The notes under the pieces are model-generated. The model ran no database searches and was not told the DNA's origin. It was given only the letters and a program-made list of their open reading frames with translations. Shown piece by piece: positions 34,112 to 42,719 of a stretch of 64,000 nucleotides of DNA (its first letter is position 1; the number at the start of each line of letters is the position of its first letter). Source of the DNA: Cytophagales bacterium CG12_big_fil_rev_8_21_14_0_65_40_12 (GTDB lineage Bacteria; Bacteroidota; Bacteroidia; Cytophagales; Cyclobacteriaceae); NCBI GenBank assembly GCA_002786855.1, contig PCUU01000067.1, positions 1 to 64,000 of the forward strand. The letters are read 5' to 3'. Both the position numbers and the translations under genes were made by a program.

Positions 34112-36049
34112 ATGTTGATACAACCGGGACCTCTGCTTAGCGAAATTAACTCTCCAGACGATCTGAAAAAACTAGATCAGGCAAGTCTGGTCCAAGTTTG
34201 CGATGAATTACGTCAGTACATCATCGATAATGTTTCTGTGTATGGAGGTCATTTTGGCGCTTCTTTAGGCGTTGTTGAATTGACGGTTGCGCTTCATTAT
34301 GTGTTCAATACCCCCACCGATCAATTGGTTTGGGACGTTGGGCACCAGGCCTATGGCCATAAAATATTAACTGGTAGAAGGGATAACTTTAATACCAACA
34401 GAATTTACAAAGGACTTTCGGGCTTCCCAAAAAGAAAAGAAAGTGAATATGATGCATTTGGTGTAGGCCACTCCTCTACCTCTATTTCTGCGGCATTGGG
34501 CATGGCCGTTGCCAATCAATATAAAAAAGACAATCGCCACCATATTGCAGTAATTGGAGATGGCGCGATGACAGGTGGTTTGGCTTTTGAAGGCATGAAC
34601 CATGCTGGCGTTTCCAACAGTAATCTTCTCATTATCCTCAACGACAACTGCATGTCGATCGACCCTAATGTTGGAGCGCTAAAAGACTATTTAACTGATG
34701 TTACCACTTCGCATACTTATAATAGAGTAAAAGATGAAGTCTGGAATTTGCTGAGCAAGTTTTCAAAATTCGGAAAGAGTGCTCAGGAAATAATCTCGAA
34801 AGTAGAAAACTCAATGAAGACCATGCTTTTAAAACAAAGCAACCTTTTTGAGTCGCTCAACCTAAGGTATTTTGGGCCAGTAGATGGTCATGATGTACAT
34901 CATTTGAGCCATGTATTGAAAGATTTGATGGACATTCCGGGGCCGAAAATTTTACATTGCGTTACGGTAAAAGGAAAAGGTTATAAGCCTGCCGAAGAAG
35001 GAAATGCCACCAAATGGCATGCCCCTGGTAAATTCGACAAAGTAACTGGCGAAGTTTTCAAAAAAGTAATTGACAAGCCAGAGCCTCCAAAATACCAAGA
35101 TGTTTTTGGTCACACTTTAGTGGAACTGGCTGAGAAAAACGACAAAATAGTGGGCATAACCCCTGCCATGCCTTCTGGTTCATCTATGAATATCATGATG
35201 AAAGCGATGCCAGACCGCGCATTCGATGTGGGCATTGCCGAGCAACATGCAGTTACATTTTCAGCAGGTTTAGCCACTCAAGGCTTGATTCCTTTCTGCA
35301 ATATCTACAGCTCCTTTATGCAAAGGGCTTATGATCAAGTCATTCACGATGTCTGTATTCAGAATTTGCCTGTCAACTTCTGTTTGGACCGTGCTGGTTT
35401 TGCTGGGGCTGATGGTCCAACTCACCATGGTGCTTATGACATTGCCTACATGCGATGCATTCCGAATATGATTATCGCTTCACCCATGAATGAAGCAGAA
35501 TTAAGAAATCTAATGTACACCTCTCAATTGCCACGAGAGGGTGATGCATTTACCATTCGATACCCAAGAGGAGAAGGCGTGATGCCCGAGTGGAGAACAG
35601 CCATGGAGAAAATAACCATTGGTACAGGTCGCAAAATTTCGGAGGGTAAAGAGGTCGCCATTCTTACTATTGGGCACATTGGTAACTATGCCGTCAATGT
35701 GATCAAAAAGTTGAAGAAGGAAGGTTTAACCCCAGCCCATTACGATATGCGCTTTGTAAAACCATTGGATGAAGAACTTTTGCACGATATTTTCAAAAAC
35801 TTCAAGAAAGTGATCACTGTTGAAGATGGCTGTGTTGTTGGTGGTTTTGGCACTGCCATTCTCGAATTTATGGCTGAAAATGGTTACCAAGCTCAATTGA
35901 AACGCTTGGGAATTCCAGATGCGATCATCGAACATGGCACACAAGAGCAACTTCATGCGGAATGCGGATTTGATGAAACAGGAATCGCCAATGCAGTAAG
36001 AGAATTGATGGGCGTTAAAGCCGTCATTGCTCCTTATGCCCACAATTAA
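34112..36049 (+). CDS. dxs: 1-deoxy-D-xylulose-5-phosphate synthase
   Basis: 645 residues. The thiamine-diphosphate motif is GDGAMTGG...LNDNCMS; the N-terminal HFGASLGVVELTVALH, the central RAFDVGIAEQHAVTFSAGLA and DRAGFAGADGPTHHG are canonical. It condenses pyruvate and glyceraldehyde 3-phosphate as the first step of the MEP isoprenoid pathway in the cytosol, feeding among others carotenoids (compare the CrtD-like gene at 60.9 kb). The stop overlaps the following hydrolase gene by 14 bases. Confidence 0.98.
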   Translation: MLIQPGPLLSEINSPDDLKKLDQASLVQVCDELRQYIIDNVSVYGGHFGASLGVVELTVALHYVFNTPTDQLVWDVGHQAYGHKILTGRRDNFNTNRIYKGLSGFPKRKESEYDAFGVGHSSTSISAALGMAVANQYKKDNRHHIAVIGDGAMTGGLAFEGMNHAGVSNSNLLIILNDNCMSIDPNVGALKDYLTDVTTSHTYNRVKDEVWNLLSKFSKFGKSAQEIISKVENSMKTMLLKQSNLFESLNLRYFGPVDGHDVHHLSHVLKDLMDIPGPKILHCVTVKGKGYKPAEEGNATKWHAPGKFDKVTGEVFKKVIDKPEPPKYQDVFGHTLVELAEKNDKIVGITPAMPSGSSMNIMMKAMPDRAFDVGIAEQHAVTFSAGLATQGLIPFCNIYSSFMQRAYDQVIHDVCIQNLPVNFCLDRAGFAGADGPTHHGAYDIAYMRCIPNMIIASPMNEAELRNLMYTSQLPREGDAFTIRYPRGEGVMPEWRTAMEKITIGTGRKISEGKEVAILTIGHIGNYAVNVIKKLKKEGLTPAHYDMRFVKPLDEELLHDIFKNFKKVITVEDGCVVGGFGTAILEFMAENGYQAQLKRLGIPDAIIEHGTQEQLHAECGFDETGIANAVRELMGVKAVIAPYAHN

Positions 36050-36806
36050 TTCCATAACTAAAGGTTCAGGATTTCCAGTGGTGCTTTTGCATGGCTTTTG
36101 CGAAACAGCAGAGATGTGGTTTCCTTTTGCGGATGCATTGAGTGAGCATTATCAAGTTATTTGTCCTGATCTTCCCGGCTTTGGCAATTCACCTTTACCC
36201 GAAGATATTTCGATTGAATCCGTAGCAGATGACCTTGTCGAATACCTGCAGTCATTGGACATTCAGCAATTTGTTGTGATTGGTCATTCTCTAGGTGGTT
36301 ATGTTGCTTTGACCATGGCCGAGAAATATCCAGAAAAAGTCCGTGGTTTAGGCCTGCTCAACTCCAATGCTGTGGCAGATGATGAGGAAGGCAAACACAA
36401 AAGAGATAAAGCACTTCTTTTCCTTAAAAAACATCCCGTTCAAAAATTCATCGAACCCTTTATTCCTTCTCTCTTCTACGAAAAGAGAAAAGATGAACTG
36501 TCTGTAGTAATTACACTAGCCACCAAAATTGGTTTGAAATCAAAGCTTGAAACGGTCAGGGCTTATACTTTAGCGATGAAGCATCGAAAAGATCGCTTCG
36601 AAGTGTGGAAAAACATCGCAGGTCATTGCCTATTTATTGGCGGCATGAATGATAGTCGCATTCCTGCAGAACTCTGCGAAATGCATATTGAAGCTCGCAC
36701 CAAAATAGATGGCTACATTATTCCTGAAACTGCTCATATGGCCATTTATGAAAGGCCTAGCGAGACGGTTCAGATGATCAAAGACTACTTGCTCAAAGTC
36801 ATTTAA
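36036..36806 (+). CDS. Alpha/beta-hydrolase
   Basis: 256 residues from the ATG at 36036; an in-frame TTG nine bases upstream is less likely. It has the oxyanion HGFCETAEMW, the nucleophile elbow VIGHSLGGYVA, and a late ETAHMAIYERP holding the probable catalytic His. It has no signal peptide, so it is cytosolic. The reaction is unknown. It is translationally coupled to dxs by a 14-base overlap. Confidence 0.88.
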   Translation: MPTINSITKGSGFPVVLLHGFCETAEMWFPFADALSEHYQVICPDLPGFGNSPLPEDISIESVADDLVEYLQSLDIQQFVVIGHSLGGYVALTMAEKYPEKVRGLGLLNSNAVADDEEGKHKRDKALLFLKKHPVQKFIEPFIPSLFYEKRKDELSVVITLATKIGLKSKLETVRAYTLAMKHRKDRFEVWKNIAGHCLFIGGMNDSRIPAELCEMHIEARTKIDGYIIPETAHMAIYERPSETVQMIKDYLLKVI

Positions 36807-36862
36807 TTGATGCTTGGCGCTTGGGAGAGCCAACTTCAATCAATCAAAAAAGTCAATTGAAA

Positions 36863-37162
36863 TTAAATGGCTTGATCTAGCAGTTGAGATAATTCTCGCC
36901 CAGTCATCATTCCAGCTTTCTTCCAAAGTTCTTTGCCTTGTTTGAAGAGCATCATGGTAGGAATACTTCGAATTCCAAACCTTTGGGCCAAAGGCTGGTT
37001 TTTGTCCACATCAATTTTGATGATTTTGACTTTGCCCTCGTATTTCGCTGCTACTTCTTTAAAAACTGGAGTCATCGCTTGGCATGGCCCGCACCAATCC
37101 GCATAAAAATCTATAAGGACAGGAGTATCTTGGTCGATAAGTGTATCAAATTTGCCTTTCAT
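36863..37162 (-). CDS. trxA: Thioredoxin
   Basis: 99 residues, typical length. The active site is WCGPC (C24, C27); the cis-proline is in RSIPTMMLF. It is a cytosolic disulfide reductase. It is convergent with the hydrolase gene. Confidence 0.95.
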   Translation of the reverse strand: MKGKFDTLIDQDTPVLIDFYADWCGPCQAMTPVFKEVAAKYEGKVKIIKIDVDKNQPLAQRFGIRSIPTMMLFKQGKELWKKAGMMTGRELSQLLDQAI

Positions 37163-37254
37163 GATCTAAAAATTGAACACCTCTAAAACCATAGGGCTTA
37201 TCCCTTTGTTCCCTTATTTTTACAAAGTTTAGCATTCATTTTAAGCAGTCATCC

Positions 37255-38037
37255 ATGCATCAATTCGATTTTACAGACCCGCTCAACTTCCTTGTCTTGA
37301 CTGGATTGATGTTTTTAACCGTGGTATTCCGTTACAGCCTAGTGGCAGGCATTTTCTATTTGGTTTTTTATGTCATCGACCCCGTGGATTTTAGGTCGAG
37401 AAAAATATTTCCTGCTCAAAAAAACACTGCCCAGTTTAGAAGCGAAATTTTCTGGTCAACATTCACCTCATTGCTATTTGCATTGGCCGGAGCGGGAATG
37501 GTTTTAATGTGGCAAAAAGGATATACTGCTATCTATGAAAATATCGAGGATTACGGTTGGTGGTGGATTCCTGTAAGTTTTTTAATTGCTGCGCTTATCC
37601 ATGAGACCTATTACTATTGGCTACATCGATGGATGCATCGACCCAAAATTTACCGCTTGATCCACAAGGTCCATCACGATAGCCATATCACTTCTCCATG
37701 GACAAGCTTTTCATTTCATCCTGGAGAAGGCGTTTTGCAATCGCTCGTCATTCCAGTAATCATACTCTTCCTTCCGATGCATTATTGGACCATTGTAGCC
37801 TTGCTCACTTTCATGACCATTACCAGCGCTATTAATCATTCCAATGTAGAAATCTACCCTAAAGGCTTTCACAAACATTGGCTAGGCAGATGGATGATTG
37901 GTGCAACCCACCATAGCCTCCACCATACCCAATACCGATTCAACTATGGTCTCTATTTTACCTTTTGGGACAAATGGATGAAGACTGAGAGTGATAAGTA
38001 TAAATCCAATTTTGAAAAATTTACAGCGCTTAAATAG
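37255..38037 (+). CDS. Sterol desaturase/fatty acid hydroxylase family protein
   Basis: 260 residues with several membrane helices and the eight-histidine di-iron set: HETYYYWLHRWMHRP, HKVHHDSH and HHSLHHTQYRFNYG. Such enzymes use O2 to hydroxylate or desaturate lipids; carotenoid hydroxylases and alkylglycerol mono-oxygenases are relatives. The substrate is not evident. It is the last gene before the repeat-bounded island. Confidence 0.9.
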   Translation: MHQFDFTDPLNFLVLTGLMFLTVVFRYSLVAGIFYLVFYVIDPVDFRSRKIFPAQKNTAQFRSEIFWSTFTSLLFALAGAGMVLMWQKGYTAIYENIEDYGWWWIPVSFLIAALIHETYYYWLHRWMHRPKIYRLIHKVHHDSHITSPWTSFSFHPGEGVLQSLVIPVIILFLPMHYWTIVALLTFMTITSAINHSNVEIYPKGFHKHWLGRWMIGATHHSLHHTQYRFNYGLYFTFWDKWMKTESDKYKSNFEKFTALK

Positions 38038-38040
38038 GTT

Positions 38041-38436
38041 GGGAGAAAGAAGTCCGAAGACCGAGGACCGAAGTCCGAAGACGGAAGACTGATGACCGAA
38101 GATTGAAAATTGAAAATTGAAAATTGAAATAAGCGGCCAAGGCAAAGGATCAAGCAGCCATAACCCCCAAGCCTCAGGCCTTCTTTCCCTGAGGCACGAA
38201 GGGGCTAGTGTTGGGAGACCCACAAAAACTAGTACAGTGCATAAGTAGAATTTCTAATTATAAAAACGACCCTCTATGAAACGTGTCCCGAAAGGCATGT
38301 TTTTATAGCAATTGTAATGCTTTCGTTCTTTTAATTTTTCTCTTGCCGCATTAGATGAGACACACTCTTTGACATACTTCGATTGTGCGGTTGGTCTTGC
38401 GTGGCTTGGCAATGTGTGTGGCTCAGTACGGAGGAA
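38041..38436. repeat. Left flank of the accessory island: GAAGTCCGAAGACCG repeats and unassigned DNA
   Basis: Bases 38047-38100 are tandem AAGTCCGAAGACCGAGGACC-like units, followed by four copies of GAAAATT (to about 38130) and the second copy of a dispersed repeat (38179-38204). Related GAAGACCGAAG units recur at 42170-42270 on the other side of the ABC-3C genes. Bases 38230-38436 hold no gene I can support; a GT-rich patch (38370-38430) is unlike its surroundings and may be the end of a mobile or interspersed sequence. Confidence 0.7.
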
Positions 38437-40464
38437 TCAATCATTAATTTTTTTGATAAACTTTTCTATTCCTAAATCGATCAACCTAAACTCAACATCT
38501 TTTGTGCAAGCTTCAAAAGTTGATTCTGTTTGGTGGAAAGAAGCAAATACAATTGATTGAGTGTTGGCATAAGATCCAAGCCTTTTTAACAGCAAATGGA
38601 AGTCATTATCACCTGTGTCTTGGTGCTCTGGCTCATCAAGAATAAACAAGTTTGGATGGTTGCCTTCAAATCTTTCAGATGTTTCTTTTAAGGCAAGTGT
38701 ATAACTCCAAATTGCTCGGGTAAAATCACTTGCGGAAGAATCAAATTTTAGTGAATATCCTTCAACTGCTGGCAATAGTGTTTCTCTTGAAATACTAATT
38801 CCATCAAGTGCTTTACTACGGTAGTGAAAATCCACTAAAAGCGATTTAAAGGATTGCTCTAATTCTGTTATTTTCTTGTGATCAAAATGGGATAGCGATT
38901 TTGGTAGTTTTTTCTCTTCGCCAAGAATTTGAACCCATTCATCAGATAGCATTTTAAAATCTTCCTGAAATGAAGCTAGCTCATCATATTTCCTTCTGTA
39001 CAAATCAAGTCTTGACTTCAATTTTAAACGGTTTTCTATGAGTTCAACCGAAGGCATACGATTATCGCTAACCAATTGAGTTTTCAGCGTTCTTATATTA
39101 CTTCGTGTTTCAGAAATCTTGTTGTTTAACCTTTCAATTTCCCGTTCTAAATCATCAATATCACTCCTGTGATTATTGATGTATATTTTGATAAGATTTA
39201 TTTGGGCTTTCAAATACTCCAAGTTTTCTTCTATCTGCATTGGCACAATCTCAATGTCCTTTGGAAGTAATGAATCATTTAATCCTTGACTACAGTAGGG
39301 GCAATTATCGTGTGCAATAGCAAAGCCTTCATCTGCACCTTTCTTTTTCACTTTTAAATGATATTCATTTTGTACCTTATCATTCTCTAATTCCGACAAC
39401 CGCTCTTTAAATGAATTATACTTGCTTATCGTTAGGTTTTTTCTGTTGATTACGGATGAAAGATTAATTGACAACTGACTTAGTTGCTCGTTCAAATTGT
39501 TTATTTTCAATTCACTCTCTACTGCTTGCTCGCCCACATTTGGAATGTCCAAATCGCTGATTTTGGAAAATTCATCTTCTAAGTAACTTATATATTCAGT
39601 TAAATTAAAAGTTCTTTCCTCTGTTACATAAACTAAGTAAACTGAATTCTTTGATTCTATTATTTTAGGCTGATTTGTAACTCCTCTAATTTCACAAGCT
39701 ATCTGATGAGCCAAAGACTTAAACTCTGTGTATTTATTCCTCCAATCCAAAATCAAGTCATTCTTATCTTGCTTTAATTTTGATTTTCGTTGCTGTATTT
39801 TCCAAGAGTCTAAATTCAATAGAAACTCTACCGCTCTTGTTTCCTTATCAAGTAGTGCGTAATATGGAATTGTCGCAAAAAAATCTGACCAACCTGCTTT
39901 TTGTTCAATGACAAAGCCAGGAAATATATTTTGCAAGTATAATTTCCGTTGACTTCCATCTTTATATTGAACATTAGGAAGTTCCCAGCCAATTAACTTT
40001 TCCAAAAAGGAATGAAACCCAAAGGCATTATTGCTGTCTGCTGCACCTTTGTCGTGAACATACATTGGTGCATATTCATATTGATTAGGAGAGGTTAATA
40101 ATGGACCATCAAAAACCTCTACCAAACCAGAGTTTTTTGATTCACTAGAAATGTATCTCTTTACTGTTGCAATAGATGAGCCTTCAATTTCCAGAAGAAT
40201 ATTCGATTCAATTACTCTTGCTTCAATTTGGTTTTCATTGTTTAGTATCTCACTTTTCAGAACCGATTGCATTGTTTTTTCATTCTTGCCTCCGATAAGT
40301 TCTTCTAAACCCAAGCAATAAAGAATTGACTGAAATAAGGTACTCTTTCCAGTGGAATTAAAACCTTTGATTATTGTAAGGCCATCATTAAATTGAATTA
40401 AAGGCGTTCCATAAACTCCCTTGTCGGTATTGATATTTATTTTTAAGGCCTTAATTTTAAGCAT
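38437..40464 (-). CDS. ABC-three-component system ATPase (SMC/Rad50-like)
   Basis: 675 residues. Walker A is GFNSTGKST (34-42), Walker B LFILDEPEH with D610-E611, preceded by the signature-like region SASDFTRAIWSYTLAL. Between them are two long charged coiled-coil arms around a CPYC pair (388-391), like the zinc hook of Rad50. The NSTGKST P-loop and hook fit the RecN/Rad50-like ATPases of ABC-3C conflict systems known from computational surveys. It overlaps the middle-component gene by eight bases and is last in the operon. It probably senses or tethers DNA or RNA ends and licenses the partner nuclease; that is inference. Confidence 0.8.
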   Translation of the reverse strand: MLKIKALKININTDKGVYGTPLIQFNDGLTIIKGFNSTGKSTLFQSILYCLGLEELIGGKNEKTMQSVLKSEILNNENQIEARVIESNILLEIEGSSIATVKRYISSESKNSGLVEVFDGPLLTSPNQYEYAPMYVHDKGAADSNNAFGFHSFLEKLIGWELPNVQYKDGSQRKLYLQNIFPGFVIEQKAGWSDFFATIPYYALLDKETRAVEFLLNLDSWKIQQRKSKLKQDKNDLILDWRNKYTEFKSLAHQIACEIRGVTNQPKIIESKNSVYLVYVTEERTFNLTEYISYLEDEFSKISDLDIPNVGEQAVESELKINNLNEQLSQLSINLSSVINRKNLTISKYNSFKERLSELENDKVQNEYHLKVKKKGADEGFAIAHDNCPYCSQGLNDSLLPKDIEIVPMQIEENLEYLKAQINLIKIYINNHRSDIDDLEREIERLNNKISETRSNIRTLKTQLVSDNRMPSVELIENRLKLKSRLDLYRRKYDELASFQEDFKMLSDEWVQILGEEKKLPKSLSHFDHKKITELEQSFKSLLVDFHYRSKALDGISISRETLLPAVEGYSLKFDSSASDFTRAIWSYTLALKETSERFEGNHPNLFILDEPEHQDTGDNDFHLLLKRLGSYANTQSIVFASFHQTESTFEACTKDVEFRLIDLGIEKFIKKIND

Positions 40465-40918
40465 TGTTCCAATGGTTTACTAAGTTATTTATAATTCTTT
40501 CAGGTATTTTCTTTCCAACAAGTTGGAGCACTTGCTTTTCATTAACGAAAAGCGTCTCATCCTGAATTAATTGCCCTGCAAATAGTTTTCCCTTTTCCAA
40601 AAGTTTGTAACTGCCATTTTCAAAATCAATTAATTTTTCTGCATAGGCAAGGTTTAAAGCTCTATTTAAAGTGGATTCAATTCCGAAAAAGTGAAGCTTT
40701 TGTTCGTAGTTAGTCGTTACAAATTCTTTAAGGCTATTCATATTCTCGTATGATTTCATTGCCCAAGAAAAAAGGTGAAGTTTCAATAAGCTTGCTTTGC
40801 CAGCATATCCATTATAGTGCAGAATCAAAAGAATTTGAGCCACTTTGTACATTGGTCTGTAACTTGGGTAAAGTGGCGTTTTTCTTTCTGTAAATGATAT
40901 GTATTTGTTTTCTTCCAT
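40457..40918 (-). CDS. ABC-three-component system middle component
   Basis: 153 residues, no signal or membrane segment. Helical, with a probable winged-helix layout (YKVAQILLILHYNGYAGKASLLKLHLFSW, then LNLAYAEKLIDFENGSYKLLEKG as helix and beta wing). It starts one base after the nuclease-like gene and runs eight bases into the ATPase gene, which is the arrangement of middle components in ABC-3C operons. Assignment rests on size, fold guess and position. Confidence 0.68.
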   Translation of the reverse strand: MEENKYISFTERKTPLYPSYRPMYKVAQILLILHYNGYAGKASLLKLHLFSWAMKSYENMNSLKEFVTTNYEQKLHFFGIESTLNRALNLAYAEKLIDFENGSYKLLEKGKLFAGQLIQDETLFVNEKQVLQLVGKKIPERIINNLVNHWNNA

Positions 40919-40919
40919 T

Positions 40920-41882
40920 TTAGCTAAAATCTAATGAACATTCCAGAATCCAGTAAGAAACTAAATAAGCGGACAGTTCCTCCTTGTTTGATTCAGATAA
41001 ATAATGGAACTCCTTATTTATCATTGCTCGAACAGTATTTTTTATCTCATTCAATTTCTCATTGTTATCTTTAACTGGAATCAAACTTTCTGCTTTTATC
41101 CGTTTTCCAAGTGTGTTTTTTACTCGAATAAATTTCTCATATTGTTTGTCAAAAGAGTTAGACCATTGTTTTAAAATACCCTCACCAATTATATTGAACT
41201 CAATTTGTGAATCCGTTAGTTGGATAATATTATCTGTATAATCTTCCCCATTCCTCGGGTATAATTTTGCGTTTTTACGTAACCCATTTTCAACAAATGT
41301 ATTATTCTCATAGGTTGCCTTAAATTCTTCAATAGTTTGGGTGGAAGGCTCAGGACTTTGAAAGTCTAATTCCTGATAATTCATTGGATTAACTATTTTT
41401 CCAGAATCAATTATGTGGGGTATTTCAGGAAGAAAATACTGATAATCTTTAAGCCCAATTTGGAAGTCATCATCAATAAAATCCAAATTCCAACTTTTCA
41501 CTAGGTTCTCTTTTGTGTTACAGTGGAGTATTAATTCTTTAGATTTTATTAGAGGAGTTGTAAAATGCCAAATTTTGATTTTGCACCCATTTAATATTGT
41601 TCTTAATTTATCTTGATAGTCCAACAGCTTTTGAATATCACTGGTGATTTTATCCCTTTGATGTTCGTAAAGTTCTTTGTCTGTGTATTCCTTTTCAGGG
41701 CAATAGCATTGATACGCATCACCATTTGTATTAAATCCGTCAAGACCATAATCGCCTCCTGAATCGGCAGGAACAGATTTAAAGTTTTGGTGCTGATGTT
41801 TAATTTTCAAACAGCTTTGACAGAAGTCTTCCCATTCGTCACCGTCTGAAAATGTTAAACCAATATTTGGTAATCTTATCAT
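40920..41882 (-). CDS. ABC-three-component system effector-like protein with restriction-endonuclease-like N-terminus
   Basis: 320 residues. The N-terminal 90 look like an Mrr-type nuclease fold: acidic residue in a first helix (E16/E18 of DEWEDFC), GDYGLDGF with D44 and D48, then AYQCYCPEK with Q58. The usual QxK lysine is replaced by tyrosine (Y60), though K64 is close by, so activity is uncertain. The rest is helical and unrecognised. It is the likely effector of the ABC-3C operon. The ATG overlaps the stop of a 48-codon ORF (ATGA). Confidence 0.68.
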   Translation of the reverse strand: MIRLPNIGLTFSDGDEWEDFCQSCLKIKHQHQNFKSVPADSGGDYGLDGFNTNGDAYQCYCPEKEYTDKELYEHQRDKITSDIQKLLDYQDKLRTILNGCKIKIWHFTTPLIKSKELILHCNTKENLVKSWNLDFIDDDFQIGLKDYQYFLPEIPHIIDSGKIVNPMNYQELDFQSPEPSTQTIEEFKATYENNTFVENGLRKNAKLYPRNGEDYTDNIIQLTDSQIEFNIIGEGILKQWSNSFDKQYEKFIRVKNTLGKRIKAESLIPVKDNNEKLNEIKNTVRAMINKEFHYLSESNKEELSAYLVSYWILECSLDFS

Positions 41883-42025
41883 AACTCAAATTCTCTTTTA
41901 AAGCGTTGGCGTAAAATAGGTTCATTAGTTTTTTCAGCGTTTGCCCTTGTTTCGGTAAAAACCAAATATTTTTGTGTGTTGCCATTTCGAATGAAGCCCA
42001 ACAACCTATTACCATCATCGATCAT
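41879..42025 (-). CDS. Small ORF at the head of the ABC-3C operon
   Basis: 48 codons starting MIDDGNRLLGFIRNGN and ending RQRFKREFEL. It is soluble and strongly charged. A GAGG stands three bases before the ATG. The TGA overlaps the ATG of the nuclease-like gene as ATGA, the same coupling used elsewhere in this window. An in-frame TAA lies four codons upstream, so it is complete rather than an open tail. It may be an antitoxin-like or scaffold part of the system, or the remnant of a longer upstream gene. The family is unknown. Confidence 0.42.
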   Translation of the reverse strand: MIDDGNRLLGFIRNGNTQKYLVFTETRANAEKTNEPILRQRFKREFEL

Positions 42026-42159
42026 ATCCTCTTTTTAAGTCTTCAATCTAAGCGTTTCTCATCAATAAATAAACTACTGCTTATTGAAAAAATAATACAA
42101 GACTTTAGTTTCCCATCAAACTGTCAAAACTGCTCTATTTCGATTATAGAGAAGGATTT

Positions 42160-42355
42160 TATGGAAGTTGGAAGACCGAAGACCGAAGACCGAAGCCTGA
42201 AGTACACAAGGTCTGACCTTCGGTACCGGCCTGTTGATGAGGAAGTTGGAAGCCCGAAGACCGAATACAGCAGTACTCAAGGTCGGCACCGCAGGTCAGA
42301 CCGGCTGATAAGGGGGAAGGAAAAATTAAACTTGGTCTCGGAAGCGGGGTTATAA
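42160..42355. repeat. Right flank of the island: GAAGACCGAAG repeats
   Basis: Several copies of GGAAGACCGAAGACCGAAG-type units (42170-42200 and 42245-42265), spaced by GTACACAAGGTC/GTACTCAAGGTC copies. They mirror the repeats at 38047-38100 and so bracket the ABC-3C genes. An open frame reads through them on the plus strand but consists largely of repeat translation. Confidence 0.65.
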
Positions 42356-42370
42356 TTTAAGGGTAGGCAC

Positions 42371-42402
42371 AAAAAAAAGAGTCACCCCCGTTGGAGCGAC
42401 TC
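42371..42402 (-). terminator. Strong intrinsic terminator of the small RNA
   Basis: On the minus strand GAGTCGCTCC pairs with GGGGGTGACTC (G-T wobbles, AACG-type loop) and runs into eight T residues. Confidence 0.85.
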
Positions 42403-42590
42403 CCTTTCACCTAAACACCTGGGTAACTAACTACTCATAGTGAACCTCACGGTTCCTATACCCAGACTTATCTTGAACCTGCCGTAAACAGGTATAAATA
42501 TCTTAATTGAATCTTCTTGATTTTTTGGGGATTCAGGAAGATTAACATCATTCCCTAATAATACTCCGAGCGTTCGATTTGCCCTACTGG
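42371..42590 (-). ncRNA. Candidate structured small RNA
   Basis: About 220 bases on the minus strand between a TAAGTTTG promoter box and a strong terminator, with no ORF. It can fold into successive stems: AATCTTC/GAAGATT; CCTG...CAGG; a long arm CTGGGTA/TACCCAG (42419-42465) enclosing TAG/CTA and GAACC-GTGA-GGTTC with a GNRA-type loop and an asymmetric bulge; then the terminator. It could be a 6S-like or other regulatory RNA, or a structured 3' part of the preceding minus-strand mRNA. I cannot assign a family. Confidence 0.5.
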
Positions 42591-42595
42591 TAACA

Positions 42596-42626
42596 CAAAC
42601 TTAATAGGATTTTTCATTAATTAAAA
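42596..42626 (-). promoter_or_regulatory. Candidate promoter of the small RNA
   Basis: TAAGTTTG (42596-42603) matches TAnnTTTG. Nineteen bases upstream is TTTT, three of four bases of the TTTG -33 box. Transcription would begin near 42590. Confidence 0.5.
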
Positions 42627-42719
42627 TTTAACAAACACATAACGCGAAAAAGTTTTACACAACTTATCAACAAAATGCAATAGCCGTTCAAATACAGGCT
42701 TTTTTCTTTCGAATGACCA

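Noticed and set aside
37882-38223. Minus-strand frames with FNFQFSIFGHQSSVFG-type repeats
   Set aside because: These are translations of the AAAATTGAAAATTG and CCGAAGACCG repeats, not genes.
41972-42355. 127-codon plus-strand frame opposite the start of the ABC-3C operon
   Set aside because: Its second half translates the GAAGACCGAAG repeats and its first half is antisense to the small ORF; the start is a weak codon. It is treated as spurious, although the segment before the repeats reads somewhat like protein.
38041-42355. CRISPR array in the repeat-flanked island
   Set aside because: The repeats are short, tandem and degenerate, without regular spacers or cas genes.
42371-42590. tmRNA or RNase P RNA as identity of the structured RNA
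   Set aside because: No tRNA-like CCA end or tag ORF, and none of the conserved RNase P core sequences could be seen.
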